From assembly GCA_027592275.1 (NCBI GenBank), contig JAQCKF010000007.1, positions 62,001-126,000 on the forward strand: DNA of 64,000 nucleotides. The letters run 5' to 3'. The stretch comes from Pseudomonadota bacterium (GTDB lineage: Bacteria > Pseudomonadota > Gammaproteobacteria > Pseudomonadales > Pseudohongiellaceae). Made by a program: the position numbers and the translations under genes. The notes beneath the pieces are model-generated. The model was not told the DNA's origin. It made no database searches and saw nothing but the letters and a program-made list of their open reading frames with translations. Positions 1 through 9,027 of the stretch are shown piece after piece. The stretch's first letter is position 1; the number at the start of each line of letters is the position of its first letter.

Positions 1-1
1 T

Positions 2-1285
2 GCTCCAACTCAGAGCTCTGTACCGACAGCCGAGCCAGTCGCAATCGTTGCAGTAGAGACCGAACAGCAGCTAGTCGAGCGCGCTCTGCGCATCCACGAA
101 AGAGTCATCACACTAGACACTCACGCGGACATCAATACGAGCAATTTTACGCCCGAGGTTAACTACACATCCGATCTAGACACCCAAGTGAACCTACCTA
201 AGATGGAACAAGGTGGGTTGGATGTGGCTTGGTTCATCGTCTACACCAGTCAGTCGACTCTCGACGCAGAAGGCTATGCGGCAGCATACGCGAACGCCAT
301 CGACAAGTTCGATGCCATTCATCGCCTCGCAGAAGACATTGCACCGCAGCTAATCGAGATTGCCTATACCTCAGATGACGTAAGAAGAATCATCGCTCAG
401 GGCAAGAAAGTCGCAATGATTGGCATCGAGAATGCCTATCCCGTTGGCTTAGACATGGCCAACATAAAAGATTTTCAGGAACGCGGCGGTCGCTACATGT
501 CCTTAGCGCATAACGGACATAGCCAGTTCTCAGATTCGAATACGGGCGAGCGCGACAATATTTGGCTACACGATGGCTTAAGCGAAATGGGAAGAGAAGC
601 CGTTACCGAGATGAACAAATGGGGAATCATGATCGATGTATCTCACCCCTCAAAGGAGGCCATCATGCAGATGCTGGATCTCACTCGTGCGCCTCTAATA
701 GCCTCTCACTCTTCCGCTCGCGCGATGAGCGAACACAGTCGCAACTTGGATGATGAGCAATTGCTGCGCATCAAGGACAATGGCGGCGTCGTGCAGACAG
801 TGGCCTTTAGCAGCTACCTGAACGCGGACAAGAATGCGCTATTTAGTGAAACGCGAAGTAACTTGATTGCCGAGATCGCCGCAGACCTGGATTTTGAAGT
901 TCTCAGCTTTGCAGAAATTGGCGCCTTGAATGAACTACAAAGAACACTATACCGCGGCCTCATGGATCAGGTTAATGCCCTAGCTGCACCACGTCTGGAA
1001 GCCGAGGTTAACGCGATAGCAGCGCCGGTTGATGTAGTAGATTTCGTCAATCACATCGACTACATGGTGGAGCTGATCGGGCTAGAGCATGTGGGCATTA
1101 GCTCAGACTTCGATGGCGGTGGAGGCATCAGCGGCTGGAACGATGCTTCGGAGACAGCGAATGTGACCGTAGAATTGGTGCGCCGCGGCTATAACGAAGA
1201 ACAGATTGGTCTGCTTTGGAGTGGCAATCTGTTGAGAGTGCTTGACGATGTGCAGCGCATAGCAGCCGAGATTCAAGCAGAATAG
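2..1285 (+). CDS. M19 family membrane dipeptidase, 5'-truncated by the window edge
   Basis: Zinc dipeptidase of the renal dipeptidase (peptidase M19) family, which hydrolyses dipeptides, usually outside the cytoplasm. The frame is open from base 2. The first metal motif (LDTHADIN, near bases 113-136) lies upstream of the first in-window start codon (GTG at 188), so that GTG is not the true start. Further metal-site signatures are visible: the bridging Glu in GIENAYPVG, His in DVSHPS, His in ASHSSARA and Asp in SSDFDGG. The set looks complete, so the enzyme is probably active. The signal peptide, if any, lies before the window. It is followed on the same strand by a cupin gene about 90 bases downstream. 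Confidence 0.93.
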   Translation, partial: APTQSSVPTAEPVAIVAVETEQQLVERALRIHERVITLDTHADINTSNFTPEVNYTSDLDTQVNLPKMEQGGLDVAWFIVYTSQSTLDAEGYAAAYANAIDKFDAIHRLAEDIAPQLIEIAYTSDDVRRIIAQGKKVAMIGIENAYPVGLDMANIKDFQERGGRYMSLAHNGHSQFSDSNTGERDNIWLHDGLSEMGREAVTEMNKWGIMIDVSHPSKEAIMQMLDLTRAPLIASHSSARAMSEHSRNLDDEQLLRIKDNGGVVQTVAFSSYLNADKNALFSETRSNLIAEIAADLDFEVLSFAEIGALNELQRTLYRGLMDQVNALAAPRLEAEVNAIAAPVDVVDFVNHIDYMVELIGLEHVGISSDFDGGGGISGWNDASETANVTVELVRRGYNEEQIGLLWSGNLLRVLDDVQRIAAEIQAE

Positions 1286-1378
1286 GCCTTAAAGTCTAAG
1301 CAAAACCCTAGCCTTATTGAGCAGCACTAACTGGTACCAGAATGTCGTTGAATTCAGTAAGCGATCACGGAGTCAAAA

Positions 1379-1927
1379 ATGAATAACTTTACACGATTGA
1401 TTTCCACATTAGCAGTAAGCTGTTGCTGCATTGTAGCTAGCAATGCCGACGACGGCGGCTCTACTATAATGAGTAAGGCAGAAATCGATGCCACACTAAA
1501 ACAGGGTCTAGCCAACTTGGCGACGGGCAGGACCGTGAGTGATTTCGTTATGCGCCATATTGGTGTTGGCGAAGAAAACATGGGCGTGTCAGTTGTGCAG
1601 CGTAGCAAGACCGAAGCCAATGGCGTCGAGTCCGGCATCGCGCACACCGATCTCGATGAGATCTATTATATCGTTGCTGGCGAGGGCACTATGGTTACCG
1701 GCGGCGAGTTTGTCGACAAGCAGACCAGCGTTAGCTCGTTACTTGGGCCGATGGAACGCGGAGAGATTCGTGGCGGCGTGCTACAAAAAGTTAAACCAGG
1801 CGATATCGCTATAATTCCGAAAGGCATGCCCCACGGCTGGCACGAGATGACAACCGATACAATCAGCTACATCATCTTTCGCGGCGATCCGAACAAGGTA
1901 ATGGAAATAAAAACTAGCGCAGACTAA
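1379..1927 (+). CDS. exported cupin-domain protein
   Basis: Small single-domain cupin of 182 residues. The N-terminus is signal-peptide-like (basic residue, hydrophobic stretch, small residues near Ala-Asp), which suggests the periplasm. The cupin core contains HTDLDEIYYIVAGEG (about residues 82-96) and a second-motif region with PKGMPHGWHE (about 145-154), giving the usual His/Glu metal ligands. No substrate can be assigned. A second start at residue 31 (ATG, base 1469) would give a cytoplasmic form. A strong terminator follows directly. It lies 93 bases after the dipeptidase and may be transcribed with it. Confidence 0.85.
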   Translation: MNNFTRLISTLAVSCCCIVASNADDGGSTIMSKAEIDATLKQGLANLATGRTVSDFVMRHIGVGEENMGVSVVQRSKTEANGVESGIAHTDLDEIYYIVAGEGTMVTGGEFVDKQTSVSSLLGPMERGEIRGGVLQKVKPGDIAIIPKGMPHGWHEMTTDTISYIIFRGDPNKVMEIKTSAD

Positions 1928-1945
1928 GAATTGACCTGAATCGAG

Positions 1946-1978
1946 AAAGGGGTATCGACAGCCGATATCCCTTTTTTT
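1946..1978 (+). terminator. Rho-independent terminator after the cupin gene
   Basis: GGGGTATCG pairs imperfectly with CGATATCCC across a short loop and is followed by a run of seven T. It sits 18 bases after the cupin stop codon. Confidence 0.8.
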
Positions 1979-2355
1979 GGTTTACTTCTAACAGGCACCC
2001 CAGGGCCGAACACTTCGATAGTGTGAGCAAAGCGCCCTGAAACAGAGCACAAAACTCGAATAGGCTACCAGTTAGCTCAATATTCATTCATTTTAGACCT
2101 ACTGGTCTGCTAATGTTTTGGTGACAGCAAGAGGAGGAGCATCGATCCTAAAAATCCCTTTGTAGGATTTTCTTTAATGCATATTGGCGCCTTAGCCCCA
2201 ATTCTGACGACTAGGTCACATAAGACCCTCAGTTATCTGGGTTTTGAGTGATGTTTCTTACATTTTATCTTTCTGAGAGGTATAGAATAACGGCCATAGT
2301 CCCTAGAATAATAGAAAGAGCTCTAGAATTGGGCCAAATACAAAAAGCATAACCG
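1979..2355. other. gene-free stretch upstream of the FecR-like pseudogene
   Basis: No convincing coding frame on either strand. One weak hairpin (AAAATCC at 2151-2157 with GGATTTT at 2165-2171, then CTTT) could be a minor terminator. The rest is AT-rich sequence that presumably held the promoter of the decayed FecR gene. Confidence 0.5.
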
Positions 2356-4163
2356 ATGGCTAACTACGAATACCGACGAAGTCACTCACTGAGTACTAAG
2401 ATTGCGACCTATTTGCTTTCTCTGCTATTCTCTCTAGGCGCACCAATCAGTGCTGCACAGTCAAGTAGCGAAGAAAGTCTAGAGCTAGCCGGCCATATAA
2501 TAGTCGTTAGTGGCAGTGTGATCGCAAGAGACACATCTGGCGACAGGCCTTTGCGTCGGAAAGACCCTATCTATGTTGGTGACACTATCTTCACTGACGT
2601 TCAAGCATCTACTTAGATTCGAATGGTTGACCAAGCGCTAATTGCCTTGAAAGAATCGACCGAATTCGCCATCGTTGCCTATCAATACGAACAAGATGTC
2701 AGCAGCGACGAGTCTACTATCGAACTTATTCAAGGAGGCTTCCGAACAATAACCGGCAGAATCGACCAGCAAAACAGAAAAGCCTACACAGCACAAATTT
2801 CCGACTTCGCTACAATCGGAATTCGCGGCACCGATTTTGAAGTTGTTATTACAGATAACGGTGTTTTTACCGGCGTCTATGACGGCGGAACGACCGTCTC
2901 AAATGGCTCTGGCAGTTTGGATCTTGGCATACGAGCCAACTATGACTTCGCCCAGGTTGCTACACCAAATTCGCCACCCACAGGCTTGTTGCAGCAACCT
3001 CCCGGTTTAGGAATTGCGCCATTCGCAGCAACTATCGACGCGGAAGAAGAGGATTCGACTGACGACGAAAATCAGAATAGCGAACCTGAAAATAGTGATG
3101 ACGCCGACTCTAACACCAATGAACCCACAGACGACCAGACTGGCGATGATGACGCACAGGCTGATGCTGACACGAGTGGAAACGCCGGCTGCTAGATTTA
3201 ATGCCTGTGTCGCACTGACCGGCTGAACTCACAACTCGTACAAGACGTTGCGAGCATAAGTTCCAACCAAGGCGGAAACACCGAGGAAGAACCAAGCAGC
3301 TCCTCACTCAACCTGCAAACCCCCACTACCGAATTAGCTATACAAGAGACGCAAGCCGACACTAGCGGCGCCTTAGCCAAGGCAGTCAGGAAGACGCCGT
3401 TTCCAACTTGACTGTTAATCCCAGTGAGACCAGCACCGATGGTTCTGTCTCCTGCGCGACCGATTCATCTCTCTGCCTACAACTATTTGATGGCCAGGTG
3501 ATAGGCGATACTGACACGAACGGTGGCGATGACAGTTCGGACAATAATGAAAACACCAACTTCGGAAACAACGGCAACAACGGTAACGGAAATTCCGGTG
3601 GCAACGGTCAGACCCTACTAAAACCCGAACTAACCGTCGACATCCAAGGCGTAAGCTGGGGTAGATGGGATAATTCGGTCGACGATAATTTCGTAGTTAT
3701 CAGCCAGGTAGATGATAACCTCGTACTGGTGGCAACTAGCGATTACCTAGCTCAGGTAAACCCAGCACCTATCGGCAAACTAACTGGCAGTCACAACTAC
3801 GCCACCACAATAGCCTCTTCTTTCATAGGCAACGGAAGCGCCGGGGACATATCCAGTCTGATAGCTGGCATGAGTGTAGATTTCGAAACAGGTGTAATCG
3901 ATCAGGGAACTCTAGCTGTTTTAGTCGCAGATCAAGCATGGAATATCGAATTTGAAGGGTCTGTAAACAATGGTCTAGTTGAACTAAATGCTAGTAGCGG
4001 GCAGTTATTAGATAGCACTGGCATCATCAGCAATTCTATCAACGCAAACCTCGGGGGTGTCTTCAGCGGAAATACCGGCTCGGCATTCGTAGGCGGATTC
4101 GATCTAATAGATGAAATGAATACCTACAATACTGTCAACGGACTATTCACCATAGAACGTTAA
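2356..4163 (+). pseudogene. FecR-domain protein, broken by an amber codon and frameshifts
   Basis: Remnant of an exported FecR-domain protein. Frame 1 encodes a signal peptide (LLSLLFSLGAPISAAQ) and the start of the FecR fold (ending GDTIFTDVQAST). An in-frame TAG follows at 2614-2616, then the same frame continues with IRMVDQALIALKESTEF, a direct continuation of the domain. Normal homologues carry a polar residue here, so CAG to TAG is the simplest lesion. After TAG at 3193 coding shifts to frame 2 (AARFNACVALTG), returns to frame 1 near 3226 (SQLVQDVASISSNQGG) and moves to frame 3 near 3386 (QEDAVSNLTVNPSE) through to 4163. The low-complexity acidic/Asn-Gly tail and C-terminal domain are still recognisable. 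At least four lesions are present. FecR-like proteins of this type are surface or periplasmic; no sigma factor or receptor partner is adjacent. Confidence 0.8.
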
Positions 4164-4169
4164 CAGTCA

Positions 4170-4204
4170 GCAGGTGAGGCAATCCTGCCCCACCTGCATT
4201 TCTC
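4170..4204. terminator. hairpin between convergent genes
   Basis: GCAGGTG (4170-4176) pairs with CACCTGC (4191-4197), with an inner GGCA/TGCC stem. It lies between the FecR pseudogene and the convergent M14 gene. There is only a short T-rich tail, so efficiency is uncertain. Confidence 0.55.
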
Positions 4205-4227
4205 AGTCAGTCTAGATACATCGTGTT

Positions 4228-6924
4228 CTAACGCGCCGGTCGCGCGTGTGCCGCACCTCTAAATATCGCATTCATCAGCATAACGTTGAGGCCATCCATA
4301 TAGGCACGTACGGTTGGGTCTTGTGTGAACGCGATAACTTCCCCCGCGCCATAAGACTCTGATACTACGAAAGGCTTATAAGCAAGTTGCCTGCGATTCT
4401 CATCCCAGATATATCCGCTCGCGAGCAGGTCATCGGGACCCTGAAATCGAGCCACATTAAAGCCATCGCTTAGGCGAACCGGCGTATACACATCGCTGCC
4501 TCGAACCAAGACGTTGAGCACAGGTGCTACTCCCGCACTAAGCCAATGTTCCTGATCGACATCCGCTCTCACCAGCACGCCGGCGACAGCATCTGGGTAG
4601 TTCTCGAGGGCATGAGTCTGGGCTTCATATTGGTCTAGTGAAGTTAGGTATTGGCCGTCTACGGCAGACTCTTCAACCGCGTCTGCATTCTCGGTTTCTA
4701 CAACTTCCTCCTCGAGCACGGCGCGCTCGCGCCGAATGGAAAGTAGATTTACATCCAGGTCCGCCAGAAAGCGCGTCGCATTGCCAAGGCTAATGATCAC
4801 ACCCCCCTGCCTCACCCAAGTCTTTATGTTCTCGATTCCCGATTCGCCAAGCATCGACTTGTAACCCGCGCCATTCATTATAGGCAGTATGAGAACCTGG
4901 TAGCGATTCAGATTTGCCGAACGTAGATTGTCTACTCGTATCGCGGTAATCGGGAAATCGAATTGACGCTCGATAACGAAACGCGTATTGCCGGCACTGT
5001 AGGAAGCAGTAGGCACATCCCATGCCATGGCGACTTTAGGCTCGTTGTGCCGCACAACGTTGGCGCTACCGAAGCTTGGCCCATCCGTTACCCAGCTATC
5101 GTTAACCGCGACAACATTCGCGCCGGTCTGGCTTGCCAGGCGGCTTACAGTTTCATGTACAGTGCTAGGGTTATCGACGATATCGAGAATTAGCGTTCCC
5201 GCAGGATACTCATTGCCGATATTAGTGAACGCCCTATCGTTGCTCTTTACTGCTAACCCTTCGCGTAAAGCTCTTGCCAGAAATTTAACCGCAGGTGCTG
5301 AGCCCCATGGAACAAGATAGGAAACGGAGGCACGGCCGCCTGTCACACTGCCAGGCTGCACGAGATCGGTACCTACAAGCTCGAAATCACCACTTGGGAT
5401 GCGCCCGCAGATCTCTGTTTGGACGTTCATCATCAGTGGCAACGACCACGCTGTTACGTCATAGATCTCATCCGGCAAGTTGCGCGCGCGGCGCCGCTCC
5501 TGCTCCGCAAGAAAGCCTTCTTCCATGCCAACCTCAGTGTCCAGCAAGGTGCGGATGAAGCGCTTGGATGGCTGATCGGTACGAATCAGGTAAGAACCCG
5601 GCTGGTAGGATTCGCCACAGGCATTAAACGAAGATAGTGCACGCTGCACTTCAATGTCTTGCCGACTTAGCAAGCCGGCGAGTTTATTTGCAGCAGCTTG
5701 ATCTGCCTGAACTGGCAGAATATAGGCTCGAATATCTTCATTCTCACCCTCTTCAATCGCGCTAACTCGGTATTCATAGAAATCTTGAAGAAACTTCTCT
5801 CTGTTCTGCGCAACCGTTTCAGCCGTGGCGAGTGAAGTCACAAAGTGATTTCTAACGGTATAGCGATAATGTAAATCGTTGCCATCATACTGCCTGACTA
5901 CTAATCCGCGAGCGGAAGCTTGCTCGTAGGTCATCGCTATGCTGCCAAAATAGGAAGGCCAGCTGGCACCGTAGCCAGGATAGAACGCGTCATACACCTC
6001 ACGAGTAAAATAGTCGAAGCCGAACATATCAAAGTAGAGTGCGTTGTTGCGCCCAAACAGCTGCAGGCTTGATCGTTGTGCCTCTGCCAGATGAGGATTG
6101 TACGGAATCGCCTCCGGCGCAAAGAAATAGGTCCCATCAGAACCCATCTCATGTGCATCCACATACGCGACTGGATACCATTCCAACATCGCCTTGGTCC
6201 GGCCTTGTGTCTCTGGCTGTGTCTGTATAAACCAATCGCGGTTCATGTCGAAGAGATAGTGGTTTGTTCTGCCACCCGGCCACGGTTCATCATGCTCTGC
6301 CGAGAGCCTATCTGAATCTGGCTGCAGACCCTGTGCTGTTACAAAATTGTGAATGAATCGATCGCGCCCATCGGGATTCTGCATCGGGTCAATGACTACG
6401 ATAGTGTTCTGTAAAATCGAATCGACACGATCATCGCCGGTTGACGCGAGTAGATGGTAAGCAGTCAGCATAGATGCATCGGTAGATGAAATTTCATTGC
6501 CGTGCACACCATAGGATAACCAAGTTACCGCTGGCTGCTCCGCAATAATCCTATTCGCTGCAGCCTCGTCGGTAACACGTGGGTCGGCTAAGGCCTGCAT
6601 ATTGGCCTTAGCTTCGCTCAAGCCTACAATATTCTCAACACTCGACACTACGGCGTAGATTAATTCTCGATTCTGCCAACTACGCGCATATTCTACGACT
6701 TCAATTCGATCGGGCGCCGCCTCGGCTAGGGCGTGAAAATAGCGAATCGCATCTCGATGCCAGGTGATTCGCTCACCGGGCTGATAACCAAGCACGTCAA
6801 AGACAGTGGGTATCGCTGGGTCATAATTAGTATCGGGCCAGTACTCGAAATCATCCTGCGCCTGCAGGGGAAGACTGATACTGAAGATCATTAGTGTCGC
6901 TAGGGAAAGTGATCGAAGATGCAT
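4228..6924 (-). CDS. M14-family zinc metallopeptidase, large exported form
   Basis: Exported zinc carboxypeptidase-type enzyme of 898 residues. It has a signal peptide (residues 1-22, ending LPLQAQ) and an N-terminal M14 domain with HGNE (His141 and Glu144), NPDGRDRF (about 183-190), MNRDW (227-231) and the third zinc ligand in DAHEMG (His258). The long C-terminal part includes a Rossmann-like stretch (YQVLILPIMNG, then KTWVRQGGVIISLGN, about 640-700) that resembles a class I amidotransferase-like fold. M14 proteins of about 850-900 residues with this build are common in heterotrophic marine and soil bacteria. It probably trims peptides in the periplasm or at the surface. The ATG start follows GAGAGAGA. 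It is transcribed divergently from the nitroreductase gene. Confidence 0.92.
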   Translation of the reverse strand: MHLRSLSLATLMIFSISLPLQAQDDFEYWPDTNYDPAIPTVFDVLGYQPGERITWHRDAIRYFHALAEAAPDRIEVVEYARSWQNRELIYAVVSSVENIVGLSEAKANMQALADPRVTDEAAANRIIAEQPAVTWLSYGVHGNEISSTDASMLTAYHLLASTGDDRVDSILQNTIVVIDPMQNPDGRDRFIHNFVTAQGLQPDSDRLSAEHDEPWPGGRTNHYLFDMNRDWFIQTQPETQGRTKAMLEWYPVAYVDAHEMGSDGTYFFAPEAIPYNPHLAEAQRSSLQLFGRNNALYFDMFGFDYFTREVYDAFYPGYGASWPSYFGSIAMTYEQASARGLVVRQYDGNDLHYRYTVRNHFVTSLATAETVAQNREKFLQDFYEYRVSAIEEGENEDIRAYILPVQADQAAANKLAGLLSRQDIEVQRALSSFNACGESYQPGSYLIRTDQPSKRFIRTLLDTEVGMEEGFLAEQERRRARNLPDEIYDVTAWSLPLMMNVQTEICGRIPSGDFELVGTDLVQPGSVTGGRASVSYLVPWGSAPAVKFLARALREGLAVKSNDRAFTNIGNEYPAGTLILDIVDNPSTVHETVSRLASQTGANVVAVNDSWVTDGPSFGSANVVRHNEPKVAMAWDVPTASYSAGNTRFVIERQFDFPITAIRVDNLRSANLNRYQVLILPIMNGAGYKSMLGESGIENIKTWVRQGGVIISLGNATRFLADLDVNLLSIRRERAVLEEEVVETENADAVEESAVDGQYLTSLDQYEAQTHALENYPDAVAGVLVRADVDQEHWLSAGVAPVLNVLVRGSDVYTPVRLSDGFNVARFQGPDDLLASGYIWDENRRQLAYKPFVVSESYGAGEVIAFTQDPTVRAYMDGLNVMLMNAIFRGAAHARPAR

Positions 6925-7119
6925 TGTATCTCTCTCGGAATTGGGTTTAATTCAAGTTTGCGAATTTGATTCTAATTTTCGCATCAATAGACTAGCGTTT
7001 TTCCTGCCCCCAATCTACTGAATCCAGAACACTACTCAGCCGCCAAAAGTATTGTGTTACTCCTATGCAGCAGGTATAAATGAAGTCCCTGGTGCATATT
7101 TAGCGATAGCGGAAAGACT

Positions 7120-7842
7120 ATGACAGAGAAGACTCCTAATACGATTAGAAATACGATCGAACTGGCTTTCGAGGAGCTATCCACAGAAGAAATGAAAACC
7201 CGGGCTTTAGACTTTAATACGCTATTGCAGAAAAGAAGGACCGTACGTGACTTTTCCCCAAGAAAGGTACCGCGAGAGGTAATCGATGCCTGCCTTACAG
7301 CAGGCGGCAGCGCTCCCAGCGGCGCGCATAGACAACCCTGGCACTTCGCTTTGATCAGCGACCCCAGTATCAAACGAGAGATACGATCCGCCGCAGAAAT
7401 AGAAGAAAAAGAATTTTACGAAAAGCGTGCGCCTCAAGACTGGCTTGATGCGCTCGCGCCACTTGGGACAGACTCGAGTAAACCCTTTCTCGAACACGCG
7501 CCTTTTCTCATAGTAATATTCGCGCAGAAATTTAAACTAGATGCGCTGGGCAACAGGCAGAAGAACTACTATGTGACTGAATCAGCCAGCATTGCAACCG
7601 GCTTGTTAATCGCTGCCCTGCACAATGCGGGTCTAGCAACCCTGACTCACACCCCTAGCCCGATGAAATTCTTGAATACGATCCTAGGAAGACCCGTTAC
7701 AGAGAAACCCTTGATGGTGATCGTAACTGGCTACCCCGAGAAGGGAACCCGGATACCGGATATACAGCGTAAGGCTCTGAATGAGTTTGTTAGCGTTCAT
7801 GAAGAGTGGCCTGCTATCGAAGCACCAATGAAGCTACTCTAA
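7120..7842 (+). CDS. nitroreductase-fold flavoprotein resembling iodotyrosine deiodinase
   Basis: FMN-dependent nitroreductase-family protein of 240 residues without a signal peptide. The phosphate-binding start RRTVRDFS and the [13 protein letters not shown] motif are typical of the iodotyrosine deiodinase/BluB-like branch. The active-site lid segment EEKEFYEKR is followed by a Lys 21 residues after the Tyr. This reproduces the Glu-Tyr-Lys spacing (positions 0, +4 and +25) that binds halotyrosine in vertebrate iodotyrosine deiodinase. Reductive dehalogenation of halogenated tyrosine is therefore the leading guess (inference). The C-terminal [11 protein letters not shown] motif is usual for the fold. 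The ATG is preceded by GGAAAG. Stands alone between a divergent peptidase and a TPR gene. Confidence 0.85.
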   Translation: MTEKTPNTIRNTIELAFEELSTEEMKTRALDFNTLLQKRRTVRDFSPRKVPREVIDACLTAGGSAPSGAHRQPWHFALISDPSIKREIRSAAEIEEKEFYEKRAPQDWLDALAPLGTDSSKPFLEHAPFLIVIFAQKFKLDALGNRQKNYYVTESASIATGLLIAALHNAGLATLTHTPSPMKFLNTILGRPVTEKPLMVIVTGYPEKGTRIPDIQRKALNEFVSVHEEWPAIEAPMKLL

Positions 7843-7979
7843 GCTCTTAAGTTCCTTTGTATATCAAGAACTTACGTGACTGGCTATACCCACATTGAAT
7901 CATAACAGTGGCTACCATTGTCTAGCTAGGGTTCATTGACAAAACACTATTTCTAAATCTGAAAAAAAAATGAATAAAA

Positions 7980-8028
7980 ATAACGTAAAGAGCCCTAGTG
8001 GGTGGGTTTTCTTCAGAGTTTACGTTAT
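7980..8028. repeat. 10-bp inverted repeat in the leader of the TPR gene
   Basis: ATAACGTAAA (7980-7989) is mirrored exactly by TTTACGTTAT (8019-8028). Between the arms is a CCC...GGG stem followed by TTTTCTT. It could be a transcript hairpin (attenuator-like) or a dimeric operator. It sits 37 bases before the preferred TTG start. Confidence 0.6.
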
Positions 8029-8064
8029 AAAGTCTTAAGCATCCCCTCTTTTCAGGAGCACAAA

Positions 8065-9006
8065 TTGAAGAACATTCGAACGATACTTCTAGTTATTACG
8101 ATTGTCGGTAGCTGTGGTTTGCTAAACCCTGTGAATGCTGCTGAATTGCTTCCGGAAGTGCCTACTGGCGCTCAGGCTCTGTCTTTGCGGGGAGAGGCGC
8201 TATACGCTGCAGACCTTAATGACAGCGCACGGGTAAATCTTGAAATCGCACAGACTAATTACGAATCGAATCCGAACGACGCTGACAATATCATCTGGCT
8301 TGGTCGTCGCATCGCCTACGCCGGAGACTACCGTCTTTCGATTGAAACCTTTTCCGAGGGTGTGAACAAATTCCCCAAAGATCCCCGCTTTTATCGCCAT
8401 CGTGGACATCGCTACATTTCCATTAGAGAGTTCGATCGAGCGATTGCTGACTTTGAGACTGCTGCTGAACTGATGCAGGATTTGCCCACGCAAGTTGAAC
8501 CTGATGGCTTACCTAATGCCCAGAATATTCCGTTAACTAGCACTCAAGGCAACGTCTGGTATCACCTAGGATTAGCCTATTACCTGAAACAGGATTGGCC
8601 AAGGGCACTCACCGCTTTTCGCAATGGATATAAGCTAGGCGGCTATGATGATAATCTCGTTTCGACTGGCCATTGGATTTATATGATCCTTCGTCGCATG
8701 GGAAACGAGGAGGAAGCTGCTATTGCGCTAAATGGAATTTCCGCTGACATGAACATCATCGAAAATATGAGCTACCATGAGCTTTGCCTTCTTTATAAGG
8801 AAGAGATCGAAATTGAAAGCATGATGGCGGCCAATGGTGATGACCCTAGTAACGCCGTAGTAGCATATGGCATTGCAAGTTACTTTTATTACAACGGCGA
8901 GAGGCAACGCTCAGACGAATTATTACAACTTATAGTATCCGGTTCTAGCTGGAGTTCATTTGGATTTATTGCCGCTGAAGCCGATATCGCTAACCCGCGG
9001 CGTTAG
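8065..9006 (+). CDS. exported TPR-repeat protein
   Basis: 313-residue exported protein built largely of tetratricopeptide-like helical pairs. The preferred start is TTG at 8065, because AGGAG lies 8 bases upstream and the product then begins with a clean signal peptide (MKNIRTILLV..., cut near VNA-AEL). The earlier GTG at 8002 overlaps the inverted repeat and adds 21 unlikely residues. Repeat units are visible around WLGRRIAYAGDYRLSIETF, RFYRHRGHRYISIREFDRA and VWYHLGLAYYLKQDWPRAL. TPRs mediate protein contacts; no partner is evident. It converges on the NSS transporter gene with a gap of only 21 bases. Confidence 0.85.
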   Translation: MKNIRTILLVITIVGSCGLLNPVNAAELLPEVPTGAQALSLRGEALYAADLNDSARVNLEIAQTNYESNPNDADNIIWLGRRIAYAGDYRLSIETFSEGVNKFPKDPRFYRHRGHRYISIREFDRAIADFETAAELMQDLPTQVEPDGLPNAQNIPLTSTQGNVWYHLGLAYYLKQDWPRALTAFRNGYKLGGYDDNLVSTGHWIYMILRRMGNEEEAAIALNGISADMNIIENMSYHELCLLYKEEIEIESMMAANGDDPSNAVVAYGIASYFYYNGERQRSDELLQLIVSGSSWSSFGFIAAEADIANPRR

Positions 9007-9027
9007 AGCTTGATCTAATCATAGACT

